Shown: piece by piece, positions 16,303 to 25,543 of the stretch
Layout: each line of letters begins with the position of its first letter
How positions within the stretch are numbered: the stretch's first letter is position 1
From: SZUA-365 sp049663345
Lineage (GTDB): Bacteria; Bacteroidota; Ignavibacteria; SZUA-365
Assembly (NCBI GenBank): GCA_049663345.1
Contig: JBATDG010000076.1
Span: 1 to 35,382, forward strand
Reading direction: 5' to 3'
DNA length: 35,382 nt
Notes under the pieces: model-generated
Database searches by the model: none
Seen by the model: the letters and a program-made list of their open reading frames with translations, nothing else
What the model was told of the DNA's origin: nothing
Position numbers and translations under genes: made by a program

Positions 16303-17524
16303 CAACGATTATCAGATCCAGAGGTCGAATAGTATGAAATCAGCGACAGGAATATTCATCGCCATTCTGGCATTGACGGTTTCAGTATTGACCGGATGCA
16401 GCCGTGATGCGGACGAATCCGGAGAAGCAGAAGCTCCCAAAAATGCGTCGCAGGTCGTTTCCCTGACCGCCGAATCGATTCGGGAAATGGGACTCACGAT
16501 GGCGGTGGCAGAGATCGCGCCACTCACCGGAGAAATGTCCCTCCCCGCGACCCTTCTCCCCAATCAGGATCTCGAAGCGCACGTGGGTTCGATGGTGCAG
16601 GGACGCGTGCGAAAGGTGTTTGCGAATGTCGGCGACCGTGTTGCCGAAGGACGGGTGCTCATGCAGATCGAAGGACTCGAGGTCGGACAGATTCAGTCCA
16701 GCTTCATTCAGGCGAAGGCCCATCTTTCGTATACCGAGGCGAATTATCAGCGGCAGAAAACGCTGCTGGAGCAGAAGGTCGGTTCGCAGAAAGCACTCCT
16801 CGAAAGCCAGGCCGAGTACGAAAAAGCCCGCGCGGAATTCAATGGCGAAGATAAACGCATTCATTCCATCGGACTTACGGATTCCGATATCCTGAATCTT
16901 GTGGATCCCGAATCAAAAGAGTCGAATGGCCATATCGGCGGAATGCTTCCGGTCAAGGCGCCCATCACCGGAACTATCGTGGAAAGGAACGTCGTCATCG
17001 GACAGTTGGTGGATGCGTCCACCCTGGCCTTCCGTATCATCAACTCGTCCACCCTCTGGGCGGAAGGGCAGGTGTCCGAAAGCGCGCTCGCGTTGCTCAC
17101 GGGGAACCCCGATGTGACATTCTCCGTCACCGCCTATCCGGGTGAAGTGTTCAACGGCAAGGTCGTCTACATCTCTCCGATCGTCGATGAACGCAGCCGC
17201 ACCATCACGCTGCGTGCGTCCATTCCGAATCCCAAAGGACGGTTGAAGCCGCAGATGTTCGGCGAACTGCATGTCCCGATCGGCGGCACGGCGACCGGTA
17301 TGCTGATCGATCTTGAATCTGTGCAGAAAGACGGCGAGGATACGTATGTGTTCGCCGCAACCAGCGATACCACCTTCGAGCGGCGGGATGTCACGCTCGG
17401 AGCCACCTTCGATCACAAGGTCGAAATTACGAGCGGTATCAATCCCGGCGATCGCATCGTTATCAAGGGAGCGTTCCAGCTGAGATCCGAATTGCTGAAA
17501 AACGACTTCGCGGAAGGAGATTAA
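16295..17524 (+). CDS. RND efflux periplasmic adaptor lipoprotein (CusB/CzcB family)
   Basis: A 409-residue membrane-fusion protein. ATG 16295 follows GGGGAG at 16281-16286 and overlaps the previous stop; ATG 16334 would give a shorter, more typical signal, MKSATGIFIAILALTVSVLTGC. Either way the lipobox is VLTGC, so it is probably anchored in the inner membrane. Features in order are: the first half of the barrel-sandwich hybrid (VQGRVRKVFANVGDRVAEGRVLMQIEG), an alpha-helical hairpin (QSSFIQAKAHLSYTEANYQRQ...), the second half (VKAPITGTIVERNVVIGQLV), then a beta-barrel and membrane-proximal domain (PKGRLKPQMFGELHVPI). It bridges the outer-membrane factor and the RND pump. It ends one base before the RND start. 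Confidence 0.9.
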   Translation: MNDNDYQIQRSNSMKSATGIFIAILALTVSVLTGCSRDADESGEAEAPKNASQVVSLTAESIREMGLTMAVAEIAPLTGEMSLPATLLPNQDLEAHVGSMVQGRVRKVFANVGDRVAEGRVLMQIEGLEVGQIQSSFIQAKAHLSYTEANYQRQKTLLEQKVGSQKALLESQAEYEKARAEFNGEDKRIHSIGLTDSDILNLVDPESKESNGHIGGMLPVKAPITGTIVERNVVIGQLVDASTLAFRIINSSTLWAEGQVSESALALLTGNPDVTFSVTAYPGEVFNGKVVYISPIVDERSRTITLRASIPNPKGRLKPQMFGELHVPIGGTATGMLIDLESVQKDGEDTYVFAATSDTTFERRDVTLGATFDHKVEITSGINPGDRIVIKGAFQLRSELLKNDFAEGD

Positions 17525-17525
17525 T

Positions 17526-20500
17526 ATGCTTGAGAGAATTATCGCGGGTACTCTGGAGCATAAAAGCGCTGTCATGCTGATCGTGGGCTGCCTTGTGGCC
17601 TTCGGTGTGTATTCGGTAGCAACCATTCCGATAGACGCATTTCCTGATGTCTCCAACACGCAGGTGGAAATACTGAGCGATGCTCCCGGACTCTCCGCCC
17701 TGGAAATTGAACGCTTTGTGACCTTCCCGATCGAGATGTCCATGCGCGGGCTTCCCGATGTCGTGCAGATGCGCTCCATCACAAAGTTTGGACTTTCCGT
17801 CGTGACTCTCGTGTTCGAAGACGATGTCGACATCTATTTCGCCCGACAACTCGTCTTCGAACGGTTAGAGGAGGCGCGGTCTAAGGTCCCGCAGGGAGTC
17901 GATGTCACCATGGGACCGATCGCTACCCCGATGGGTGAAATTTATCAGTACACGCTTGAAGCCGACATCCCTTCCGATCCTGAACAGCAGGCGCTCGCGC
18001 TTTCGGATCTCCGCACGCTGCAGGAATGGGTGATTACTCCGCTGCTGAAAAGCGTTCCGGGTATTAATGAAATCAACTCCTTCGGCGGATTCTTCAAACA
18101 GTATCAGATCATCGTCCTGCCGGAGAAGCTGCTCGCCTACAATGTCACACTCGAAGAAATCTACAACGCGATTGAGAAAAACAATCAGAATGTCGGTGGA
18201 AACATTCTCGACCGCTATTCGGAACAGTACATCGTGCGCGGCGTGGGTCTGGTGAAATCCGAGGATGATCTCCGAAATATCGTGCTGCGATCCGATGCCG
18301 GCACTCCGGTTTATGTCCGCGACGTGGCCGATGTCGTGGTGGGACAGGCCGTACGCCAGGGCGCTTCCTTCATCGACGGGAAGCATGAAGCGGTCGGCGG
18401 CATCGTGATGATGCTTCTCGGAGAAAACAGCCGCGAGGTCGTCGAACGGGTAAAGGAAAAAGTCGCCGAAATCAACCAGAATAATATCCTCCCCAACGGA
18501 GTGAAAATCGTTCCGTATTACGACCGCTCCGAGATTGTGCAGAGCAGCATCTGGACGGTCACCCGCGCGCTGATCGAGGGTGCGATTCTGGTGATCTTCG
18601 TCCTGTATCTGCTGCTCCGCAGTTTCCGCGGCGCGTTTGTGGTTATCGTGGCTTTGCCGCTGTCGCTGCTGCTGACATTCATCGTCATGAAGCTTACGGG
18701 ACTGGACGCAAACCTGATGTCGCTGGGCGGACTGGCAATATCCATCGGAATGATCATAGACGCCACGATCATTCAGGTGGAGAATGTGCAGAAGCGGCTG
18801 AGTGAAATCAGCGCCTCCTCGAACACGCTTCCTGCTGTGCTGCGTGCGGTGCTGGAAGTGCGCAAGCCCAGTATCTTCGGCGAGATCATCATCGCAACGA
18901 CATTTATTCCCATTCTCTCTCTTGAAGGATTGGAAGGAAAGATGTTTGCTCCGCTGGCGCTGACAGTGGCCACTGCGCTGCTTTCTTCGCTTGCTCTGTC
19001 CATCTTTGTCATACCGGTAATCTGCGGCATGGTACTGAAGCCGGGTCCGGAAAAGGAAAGCGTTGTCATGCGATGGGCGCGCATGGCCTACACGCCGCTT
19101 CTCGACTGGGCGATGGAGAAAAAACGCCTCGTCATTTCCATCGCAACGGTTCTTCTCATCGCCGCATTGGCCGTGTTTCCATTTCTCGGCACCGAGTTCA
19201 TGCCCATCATGGACGAAGGCGCCTTCGATATGGATGTGCAGCTGATGCCGGGCATCTCCCTTGCGAAGTCGATCGAAATCACCACCCTCGCTGAGAAGAA
19301 GCTGATGCGCTTTCCCGAGCTGACGTCGATCGTGTCGCGTACCGGACAAACCGGCGTCGCGCTGGAAGCCAGGGGAGTGGACAAAACCGGATTTACAGGC
19401 GTGTTCAAGCCGCGGTCGGAATGGACGACAGTTCAGGACCGCGATGAAATGATCGACACCATGCGCCAGGTGATCGCGGGCATCCCCGGCATGGCCTTCA
19501 GCTTCAGCCAGCCCATCCAGTGCCGCATCGACGAACTGGTGGCGGGTACGAAAGCGCAGCTCATCATCAAGCTGTTCGGCGAAAACATGGACATCCTGAA
19601 AGCGAAGGCCGATGAAATCGGCGCAGCGGTGGGACGAATAGAAGGCACCGCAGACCTTGTTATCGAGCGCATCGCCGGGCAGCCCTATCTTTCTATCACC
19701 ATCGACAGGAGTAAAATCGCCAGATACGGTTTGAATGTGAGCGACGTGCAGAACGTCATCGAGATTGCGGTGGGCGGGAAGTCAGCCACGCAGCTCTATG
19801 AGGAAAACCGCTTCTTCGATGTGACGGTGCGCTATCCGATCGAACATCGGAACTCCGTCGAAACCATCAGCAGCACGCTCGTCGCTACGCCGCAGGGATA
19901 CAATGTCCCGCTCAGCCAGCTTGCAGATATCGCCGTCATCAACGGTCCCATGCAGGTGAGCCGCGAAGACGGCCTGAGAAGAATCGGGATTGAAATAAAT
20001 ATTCAGGACCGTGATATCGGAAGTTATGTCGCGGAGGCGAAGCGGGCGATCCGCGAAAAGGTCGCACTGCCCCCGGGCTACTACACGACCTGGGGCGGAC
20101 AGTTTGAAAATCAGCAGCGGGCGATGAACAGGCTGATGATTATCGGTCCGCTTGCTATCGGACTCATCCTGCTGCTGCTGTTCGTCACGTTCAGATCACT
20201 CCGCCTGGCGCTTCTCGTGCTCATGAATCTGCCTTTCGCCCTGATCGGTGGAGTCTTCGCGCTTTACATCACCGGACTCTACGTTTCCGTTCCGGCCTCC
20301 ATCGGGTTTATCGTCCTCTTTGGAGTGGCGGTGCTGAACGGCGTAGTGCTTGTCTCGCACATCTCTCAGCTGCGCGAGCAAGGCTGTTCGCTGCAGGAGG
20401 CGATTGTGCGCGGAAGTCACGACCGGCTGCGTCCCGTACTGATGACGACCTCCATTGCCATCTTCAGCCTCATCCCCATGCTGTACGCTTCCGGACCCGG

Positions 20501-20651
20501 CTCGGAGGTCCAGCTGCCCCTTGCGACGGTAGTCGTCGGCGGACTGCTCACATCGACCTTCCTGACGTTGGTCGTTCTTCCAACTCTGTACGGATGGTTT
20601 GAGAGAAAGCCAGTGAATGTGGCAGCTGAAAGAATGCCAACAGCTGAGTGA
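17526..20651 (+). CDS. Heavy-metal efflux RND transporter (CusA/CzcA family)
   Basis: A 1041-residue inner-membrane proton antiporter of full RND length, starting at ATG 17526 with AAGGAG upstream. The N-terminal helix is followed by IPIDAFPDVSNTQVEI, the typical opening of metal RND pumps. Two periplasmic domains and two sets of transmembrane helices are present (roughly residues 340-500 and 860-1030). Helix 4 reads LAISIGMIIDATIIQVEN: D412 and E419 match CzcA D408 and E415, but the position of CzcA D402 is Ser (S406), as in CusA, where it is Ala. A QPIQ segment carries Cys (C666), followed by RIDELVAG. These suggest heavy-metal export, possibly Cu or Ag, but the substrate is not settled. 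Last gene of the operon. Confidence 0.92.
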   Translation: MLERIIAGTLEHKSAVMLIVGCLVAFGVYSVATIPIDAFPDVSNTQVEILSDAPGLSALEIERFVTFPIEMSMRGLPDVVQMRSITKFGLSVVTLVFEDDVDIYFARQLVFERLEEARSKVPQGVDVTMGPIATPMGEIYQYTLEADIPSDPEQQALALSDLRTLQEWVITPLLKSVPGINEINSFGGFFKQYQIIVLPEKLLAYNVTLEEIYNAIEKNNQNVGGNILDRYSEQYIVRGVGLVKSEDDLRNIVLRSDAGTPVYVRDVADVVVGQAVRQGASFIDGKHEAVGGIVMMLLGENSREVVERVKEKVAEINQNNILPNGVKIVPYYDRSEIVQSSIWTVTRALIEGAILVIFVLYLLLRSFRGAFVVIVALPLSLLLTFIVMKLTGLDANLMSLGGLAISIGMIIDATIIQVENVQKRLSEISASSNTLPAVLRAVLEVRKPSIFGEIIIATTFIPILSLEGLEGKMFAPLALTVATALLSSLALSIFVIPVICGMVLKPGPEKESVVMRWARMAYTPLLDWAMEKKRLVISIATVLLIAALAVFPFLGTEFMPIMDEGAFDMDVQLMPGISLAKSIEITTLAEKKLMRFPELTSIVSRTGQTGVALEARGVDKTGFTGVFKPRSEWTTVQDRDEMIDTMRQVIAGIPGMAFSFSQPIQCRIDELVAGTKAQLIIKLFGENMDILKAKADEIGAAVGRIEGTADLVIERIAGQPYLSITIDRSKIARYGLNVSDVQNVIEIAVGGKSATQLYEENRFFDVTVRYPIEHRNSVETISSTLVATPQGYNVPLSQLADIAVINGPMQVSREDGLRRIGIEINIQDRDIGSYVAEAKRAIREKVALPPGYYTTWGGQFENQQRAMNRLMIIGPLAIGLILLLLFVTFRSLRLALLVLMNLPFALIGGVFALYITGLYVSVPASIGFIVLFGVAVLNGVVLVSHISQLREQGCSLQEAIVRGSHDRLRPVLMTTSIAIFSLIPMLYASGPGSEVQLPLATVVVGGLLTSTFLTLVVLPTLYGWFERKPVNVAAERMPTAE

Positions 20652-20684
20652 ATCCACCGGTTGAACGAGCGCATCAGCAGTTGA

Positions 20685-20727
20685 GAAACACAGAAGGTCC
20701 CGCGATTGCCGGGACCTTCTGTGTTTC
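20685..20727. terminator. Strong bidirectional hairpin between convergent genes
   Basis: An 18-bp perfect stem, GAAACACAGAAGGTCCCG (20685-20702) against CGGGACCTTCTGTGTTTC (20710-20727), with a 7-base loop. It lies 33 bp after the RND stop and 17 bp from the end of the convergent reverse-strand gene. It has A-rich and T-rich flanks of the arms and probably terminates both transcripts. The core AAGGTCCCGCGATTGCCGGG recurs at 23790. Confidence 0.85.
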
Positions 20728-20744
20728 ATCGATACGGGTCACTG

Positions 20745-21290
20745 TTATTGAATACGCAATCCCGTTACGACGCTTCCTCCCGGCGTGACGGCATGGATGA
20801 AATAGAATCCGGGTGCCGCTCCGTACAGCGGCAGCGGCACTGTGTGTTCCCCAGCGGTGAGGGACTTCTCCTCAACTTTGCTGATGTCTCGGCCAAGGAG
20901 GTCAGTAACAACAACCACAAGCGGGGAGGGTGAAGGTAAGGACACACGGACGGTAGCCATCCCGCGCGCAGGATTCGGATACACGCTGCGAATCGTCAGT
21001 TGTCCAGCGGCGGCCAGCGGTGCGGGACGGATACCCACGACCTGTGCGCCGGCATTGTACCAGAAACCGAAAAATCCTGCATGCACCGGACAGCGCCCCG
21101 TACCGATGATCGGCTGTCCGATCGTTCCTCGGATAGCGTAATTTCCTGCGGTCATCGTTGTGGCGCCGCTGGCCACAACCTCGCGTGCTATTTTATTCTG
21201 ACTGAGCAGTGGCTCCGCCGAGCATAATAGAAGAAAAGCGGCTCCGCAGAGGAACAAGAGCAGGTAGCTTGGTTTGCTATTTCTGTTCAT
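20745..21290 (-). CDS. Small secreted protein with T9SS sorting domain
   Basis: A 181-residue protein starting at MNRNSKPSYLLLFLCGAAFLL (ATG 21290-21288, with GGGAG just upstream). An open frame extends 65 codons further but has no protein-like character there. After the signal peptide a short domain, IAREVVASGATTMTAGNYAIRG...IGQPIIGTGRCPVHAGFFGFW, resembles the small 'IGQ...GF' module often found before sorting domains. The C-terminus (SVYPNPARGMATVRVSL, VTDLLGRDISK, GFYFIHAVTPGG) is a type A T9SS sorting domain. Its start lies inside the end of the upstream 799-residue gene (14-bp overlap), so translation is probably coupled. Confidence 0.82.
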   Translation of the reverse strand: MNRNSKPSYLLLFLCGAAFLLLCSAEPLLSQNKIAREVVASGATTMTAGNYAIRGTIGQPIIGTGRCPVHAGFFGFWYNAGAQVVGIRPAPLAAAGQLTIRSVYPNPARGMATVRVSLPSPSPLVVVVTDLLGRDISKVEEKSLTAGEHTVPLPLYGAAPGFYFIHAVTPGGSVVTGLRIQ

Positions 21291-23676
21291 GCTGCACGCT
21301 CCCGGCAGAACTCTTCGCCTGCTGCGCGGTTTTCGCCTGCAGCATATCCTGCCGATATTGTTCCGTCTCTCTGGAATTGCGCTCATATTCCTCATACCCG
21401 ATGCCGCGTGAAAGTGGTTGATCGAAGGCTTCGGGATGGAGGTAGAATCCACGCTCATTCGCTGTTTTCTCCTGTTCGGGTTCAACGCGATTCTTCCGGG
21501 CCCACGGATCGTCGCGTACGCCGATCAGCATCCACGAAACCTCGAGTCCCGGCGTTCCGCCTGCGATGCGGAAGCGGTTATTCGCCGCCTTCTCTGCGAT
21601 GTAGACATTCGCGAAGCCGCCTACGCAGGTGAGCTGGTAGCGGACATCCTTGTTCAGCGCGTCGAAATACGAAGGGAGGGGCACGGTACATTCGCCGTTC
21701 GCATCCATCACCGCAATTCCGGAGTACATCGTCGTCATTTCCTGGCTCTCAACGGAAACATGGACGAGATACTTGTTTTCTGGCTCGAGCGGATGATCGA
21801 TGCGGAAGGACTTACTGCCGCCGCTGATCGTGCCGGAGACTGCCAGGTTGCCCGCTATACGGACCGGGCCGGTGAAATCTCCAGCATAGGAGTCGGTTCC
21901 CAGTTTCCCGTAGAAGCCGGAATTGAGGTTGGTTCCATAGACCGCACCGGTGGTATGACCGAGCACGCCGTACCAGTTGCCGTAGTCGCCGAAGGCGCCG
22001 TATTTCCCGCCGACGTAACCACGAACGACGCCGTTACTGCTTTCGCCATAGACTCCAGCATACAGCGCCATATCGGATTTCCCGAATACTCCATGAGAAT
22101 TTTTCGAGTAGCCGTAGACACCGTTGCCGCTGGTCGTTCTTCCGGCGACGCCATAATCCTCTCCTTCACCAAGTACGCCGACGCCGGTCATAGGGGTAAA
22201 GGAGACCGCTCCTTCCCGGCCGTATACAGCAACGCCTGCACCGCTGGTAGCTACAGCGCCGTAGAGCTTTGTGCCCAGCGAAGCGGAATTCGAGTACGCA
22301 GTATTCACGCCCTGGACGCCCGCTGCATTGTCGGAGCTGACGAACCCGTAAACACCGGCCTTCGCGTTACCGCTGGTCGTGCCCTTGACGCCGTAGCTTT
22401 GCGCGCTGTTGCCGCTGATGCCCGCGCCGGCAGTGGAGTTGCCATAAATTGCATCCACGTTGGTTGCCTGTCCGAAGACTGCCTGGCTCCGGTCGGAGTA
22501 GGATGTGATTCCGGTAGAGACGCCCTGCACGTTGACGATGAGTCCATCTTCTTCCATCGCCATTTTTACCGAGGCGTGGCTGGCGGAGTTGGTGACCTCC
22601 ATGGTTGTGCCGACCTGAGTATTTGTGATTCCGAAGACGCTGCCCGGACCGACATCGACGCCGGCCGAGCCGGAGAAGGGGAGGGTGAGTCCGCCGCCCG
22701 GTGTTGACCACAGCATGTTGCTTCCATTCCAGGTCAGTACCTGTCCGGCTGAGCCGCCCGAGGCTGCGAGTTTGGGTTTGGTGATCTGGCCATCCTTGAT
22801 CATCGGTGTACCGATTCCTTCATCGGCGATTTTGATTTGTACCTCGCTGGTGGTGCCGCCGCCGGAGAGTCCGTCTGCCGCAACCACGCTCACGATGCCC
22901 CCGTTCTGCCAGCGCATGCCGCTGCCGTCGTAGCCGAGCACCAAACCGGGTCCGGGCGCATTACTCGTCGCAAATTTCGTCGGTCCTATGCCTCTGTCCG
23001 AAAGCGCGAGTGACACATCGCCGCTTTCGCCGCCGCCGGTGAGACCGTCCCCGGCCTGTACTGCGGTGATGTCGCCTCCTCCGCCTCCCGGGGTAGCCGA
23101 AATGGTGATGGTGTTTCCGTTGACGGCCAGATTGGTATTGCTGCCTGCGGCGAGGGTCACCGCATCACGCAAGCCGTTAACGCTTTTCACGACTTCACCC
23201 GGCTTGATTTTATCGCCGGTGATCGTGTTCGCCTTGAGATCCGGATTCGGATAGGTCCCGGCGAGATCTCCGCCTGCGCTTATGCCTCGGATGCTCGATG
23301 CATGAATCGCATACGGGACCATGTTCAGTGGTGATCGCGGTGTCAGTTCCGCGCCGGTTTCCACGCGGATTCCGAGCCAGTACTGCCTGTCAAACGGAAG
23401 GGTGAGTGCTGTGGCTCGTCCGAGCTGCACGTTGAAGACACCGTTGGTTGTGGTCGCATTCTGGACCTCGCTCCACAGCGCCGCGCCGCCCGTTTGCGCG
23501 TCGTACAGTGCGAAGGTCAGCGAGTGGCTGCCGTTTGCTACAGGCTGACCGCTGATGTCGGTCAGTACGCCCTGATAGCTGATGACCTGATCCTGTGCTC
23601 TGCTTGTTGCGGTAATCACTGTCAGCAGGATCAATGCCTGAAGGAATGGAACGGAAAGCTTGAACAATTTTCCCAT
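21277..23676 (-). CDS. Large secreted fibre-like protein with glycine-rich repeats
   Basis: A 799-residue protein with a signal peptide (MGKLFKLSVPFLQALILLTV...SRAQ); the reverse-strand GAGGAG upstream supports ATG 23676-23674. The N-terminal domain (ISYQGVLTDISGQPVANGSHSLTFALY to MVPYAIHAS, ~30-130) is common in extracellular proteins of this phylum. It is followed by two 'GDGLTGGG/ADGLSGGG' modules and the linker GDLAGTYPNPDL. Residues ~380-640 are repeats of the form [V/I]YGxxxxxxGVxG, reminiscent of trimeric phage tail-fibre stalks. A final domain (SFRIDHPLEPENKYLVHVSVES... to WMLIGVRDDPWA) is followed by a charged coiled-coil-like tail. It lacks its own sorting domain, whereas the overlapping downstream gene has one. 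An adhesin or surface-fibre role is inferred. Confidence 0.82.
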   Translation of the reverse strand: MGKLFKLSVPFLQALILLTVITATSRAQDQVISYQGVLTDISGQPVANGSHSLTFALYDAQTGGAALWSEVQNATTTNGVFNVQLGRATALTLPFDRQYWLGIRVETGAELTPRSPLNMVPYAIHASSIRGISAGGDLAGTYPNPDLKANTITGDKIKPGEVVKSVNGLRDAVTLAAGSNTNLAVNGNTITISATPGGGGGDITAVQAGDGLTGGGESGDVSLALSDRGIGPTKFATSNAPGPGLVLGYDGSGMRWQNGGIVSVVAADGLSGGGTTSEVQIKIADEGIGTPMIKDGQITKPKLAASGGSAGQVLTWNGSNMLWSTPGGGLTLPFSGSAGVDVGPGSVFGITNTQVGTTMEVTNSASHASVKMAMEEDGLIVNVQGVSTGITSYSDRSQAVFGQATNVDAIYGNSTAGAGISGNSAQSYGVKGTTSGNAKAGVYGFVSSDNAAGVQGVNTAYSNSASLGTKLYGAVATSGAGVAVYGREGAVSFTPMTGVGVLGEGEDYGVAGRTTSGNGVYGYSKNSHGVFGKSDMALYAGVYGESSNGVVRGYVGGKYGAFGDYGNWYGVLGHTTGAVYGTNLNSGFYGKLGTDSYAGDFTGPVRIAGNLAVSGTISGGSKSFRIDHPLEPENKYLVHVSVESQEMTTMYSGIAVMDANGECTVPLPSYFDALNKDVRYQLTCVGGFANVYIAEKAANNRFRIAGGTPGLEVSWMLIGVRDDPWARKNRVEPEQEKTANERGFYLHPEAFDQPLSRGIGYEEYERNSRETEQYRQDMLQAKTAQQAKSSAGSVQHEQK

Positions 23677-24014
23677 GATTCAATTCTCCTCAAAGGTGCT
23701 GCAAATGTTGTTGTCGCTAATAAATACCACCGCGATCACATCTTTGCAGATTTACCGGAGCATCGCAGCCGAAAATTTTATGCTGCCACAAGGTCCCGCG
23801 ATTGCCGGGTGTACGGACTTTGGAGTGCAAGTCCCCTACGAACACGACAGTGGGAATCGTCAGCTTGACGGCAAGGGTGTCCACCACGAGCTGTAATCTG
23901 CAGAACCTGCTGAAGGCATGTCCCGTGCCGCAGCGCATTGACAACTGCGGTTCCCGACAATTGCATTGCGAGTGAACAGACTTCCACGCATATTTTGTGA
24001 TTCGTTCCAAATCC
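23677..24014. other. Divergent intergenic region with a hairpin core repeat
   Basis: No gene is convincing here. Positions 23790-23809 repeat the 20-bp core of the terminator at 20694-20713 (AAGGTCCCGCGATTGCCGGG), without its outer stem. Promoters for the reverse fibre gene and the forward gene at 24015 should lie in this stretch, but no clear boxes are seen; the first 100 bp upstream of the fibre gene is AT-rich. Confidence 0.5.
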
Positions 24015-25448
24015 ATGAGTCCTTCCATGCGCAGCTTCCGAGTTCTGCTATATTCCTCCGTTGTGCTGATTGCCGCGGTTGCGTCGGCATTCGCGCAGAT
24101 CCATCCTGTCGGCTTGCAGGACAAGACGATACTCGCTTTGACAGCAGAGCAGGGGGATCCGGCCGAACAATGGTTTCCATACACCGCGAATAATCTTTTC
24201 GCCGCTACGACGGACGGGGCAGTGTTTCAGGGGCGTACATGGGATGACGGAAAGCAATGGCTGCCGATCGGCCCGTTTGCGGACCCACCTTTCGAAGTAG
24301 TTGCGATGACGGTGCAGCATTGGGGTGCGGGTCCCCGCGACGGACTGCATCTGTTTGCGTCGCTGCGTCCCCGCGCCTCGATGACGGACTCTCCGGTGCT
24401 GCTTCGCCACGAAGTGACGATGTTCGATCCTCCCGATTCGACCTGGGAGCGGGCGGACAGCGGAATGGTGCGCGGGGACACCGCCAGCATTATTTACTCT
24501 CTCGCGGCATTCTATTATACCGGACACACGATGCCCCAGCCGGTGCTGGCCTGGACCGGTACGACACCGCAGCGCGGCTATCCCGCCGGCTTCTTCTGGG
24601 AAACTCCTGCGAAAGAGCAGGGTTACGTTGTATCCATGGACGTTACTCCGAAATGGTTCGGCCTGGATGCGTGGGCCGCTGGCTCTACCAATCAGACATT
24701 CGGTGACGCAGTAGTATTCCGATCGAAGGACGCCGGACTTACGTGGACGCCGTTCACTTTTCCGCGTGCATTGCAGTCTATGGCCTATGCCGTGGCTGTG
24801 GCCGCAGGGCATCCCGACACGGCCTTTGCCAGCATTGACGGATCGGTGCGCCGGACAGTCGATGGGGGAGAGAACTGGGAAGTGGTGCTTTCGCCCGCAG
24901 CGGGCAAGGTTGTCGCACTTGCCTGCGATCCGCAGAATCCCGCACAGGTTTTTGCCGGAACCGACGACCCGGAATTTCTGCTGTACCGCAGCAGCGATCT
25001 GGGTGGAACCTGGCAGCGCATTCTTCCTTCGCCGGGGCAGCAGCCCGCCGCGATCACCTGCATGACGATCGCGCTTATCGATACCTTGCCGATGGGTCGT
25101 CCCGCGCGCAGCGGCCTTTTCTTCGGAACAACAGGAACAGGCGTATGGCGATGCGATCTGGATGCCAGCCCGACTGGGATTGAGAATCCCTCCGCGGTCG
25201 AACAACTGCAGCTGAGCCTGTATCCTAACCCCTCTCGCGAAAACGCCACCGCTGAAGTTCACTTGTCCGCCTCGAGCGCCGTTTCGCTTGAAATCCGCGA
25301 TCTGCTGGGACGTGTGCTGCGCCGCATGGAATTCGGTGAGCGTTCCTCCGGTGTGCACGCATTTTCACTTCCCGTACGGGACCTCCTGCCCGGCACCTAC
25401 ATCGTTCGCGTTGGGGATGCCGTGCGCTTGCTCTCAATACAACGTTAA
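24015..25448 (+). CDS. Secreted Asp-box protein with T9SS sorting domain
   Basis: A 477-residue protein from ATG 24015; an ATG at 24027 and a GTG at 23997 are alternatives. The signal is SFRVLLYSSVVLIAAVASAFAQ. At least three Asp-box-like motifs are visible (FRSKDAGLTWTPF, RTVDGGENWEVVL, YRSSDLGGTWQRIL), suggesting a partial beta-propeller related to the protein at 12438. The C-terminal ~80 residues (LSLYPNPSRENATAEVHL, LEIRDLLGRVLRR, LLPGTYIVRVGD) are a type A T9SS sorting domain. No catalytic residues are recognised. A surface or extracellular structural protein is the most likely role. Confidence 0.85.
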   Translation: MSPSMRSFRVLLYSSVVLIAAVASAFAQIHPVGLQDKTILALTAEQGDPAEQWFPYTANNLFAATTDGAVFQGRTWDDGKQWLPIGPFADPPFEVVAMTVQHWGAGPRDGLHLFASLRPRASMTDSPVLLRHEVTMFDPPDSTWERADSGMVRGDTASIIYSLAAFYYTGHTMPQPVLAWTGTTPQRGYPAGFFWETPAKEQGYVVSMDVTPKWFGLDAWAAGSTNQTFGDAVVFRSKDAGLTWTPFTFPRALQSMAYAVAVAAGHPDTAFASIDGSVRRTVDGGENWEVVLSPAAGKVVALACDPQNPAQVFAGTDDPEFLLYRSSDLGGTWQRILPSPGQQPAAITCMTIALIDTLPMGRPARSGLFFGTTGTGVWRCDLDASPTGIENPSAVEQLQLSLYPNPSRENATAEVHLSASSAVSLEIRDLLGRVLRRMEFGERSSGVHAFSLPVRDLLPGTYIVRVGDAVRLLSIQR

Positions 25449-25450
25449 CC

Positions 25451-25543
25451 ATCCCCGATTCCCCGATCCCGATCCACGGATCCCCGATTCCCCGATTCCG
25501 GATCTCCGATCACCCACGATTTCCGGTTTCCGATCCCCGATCC
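25451..25543. repeat. Degenerate octamer array, unit CCCCGATT
   Basis: After the T9SS gene stop the DNA consists of loosely periodic 8-bp units (CCCCGATT, CCCCGATC, CCGATCCA and variants) for about 90 bp. It has the same period as the AATGCTCN arrays but a different unit sequence. It is not coding. Confidence 0.75.

Noticed and set aside
17865..19349. 494-residue reverse-strand open frame
   Set aside because: It is antisense to the RND pump gene and His/Arg-rich without motifs, a shadow of the real gene.
21418..22707. 429-residue forward open frame
   Set aside because: It is antisense to the fibre protein, which has a signal peptide, a ribosome binding site and repeat domains.
23677..24014. 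Short genes in the divergent spacer
   Set aside because: The candidate frames overlap each other on both strands, lack ribosome binding sites and show no domain-like sequence.
24048..25358. 436-residue reverse-strand open frame
   Set aside because: It is antisense to a T9SS cargo gene with a signal peptide and sorting domain.
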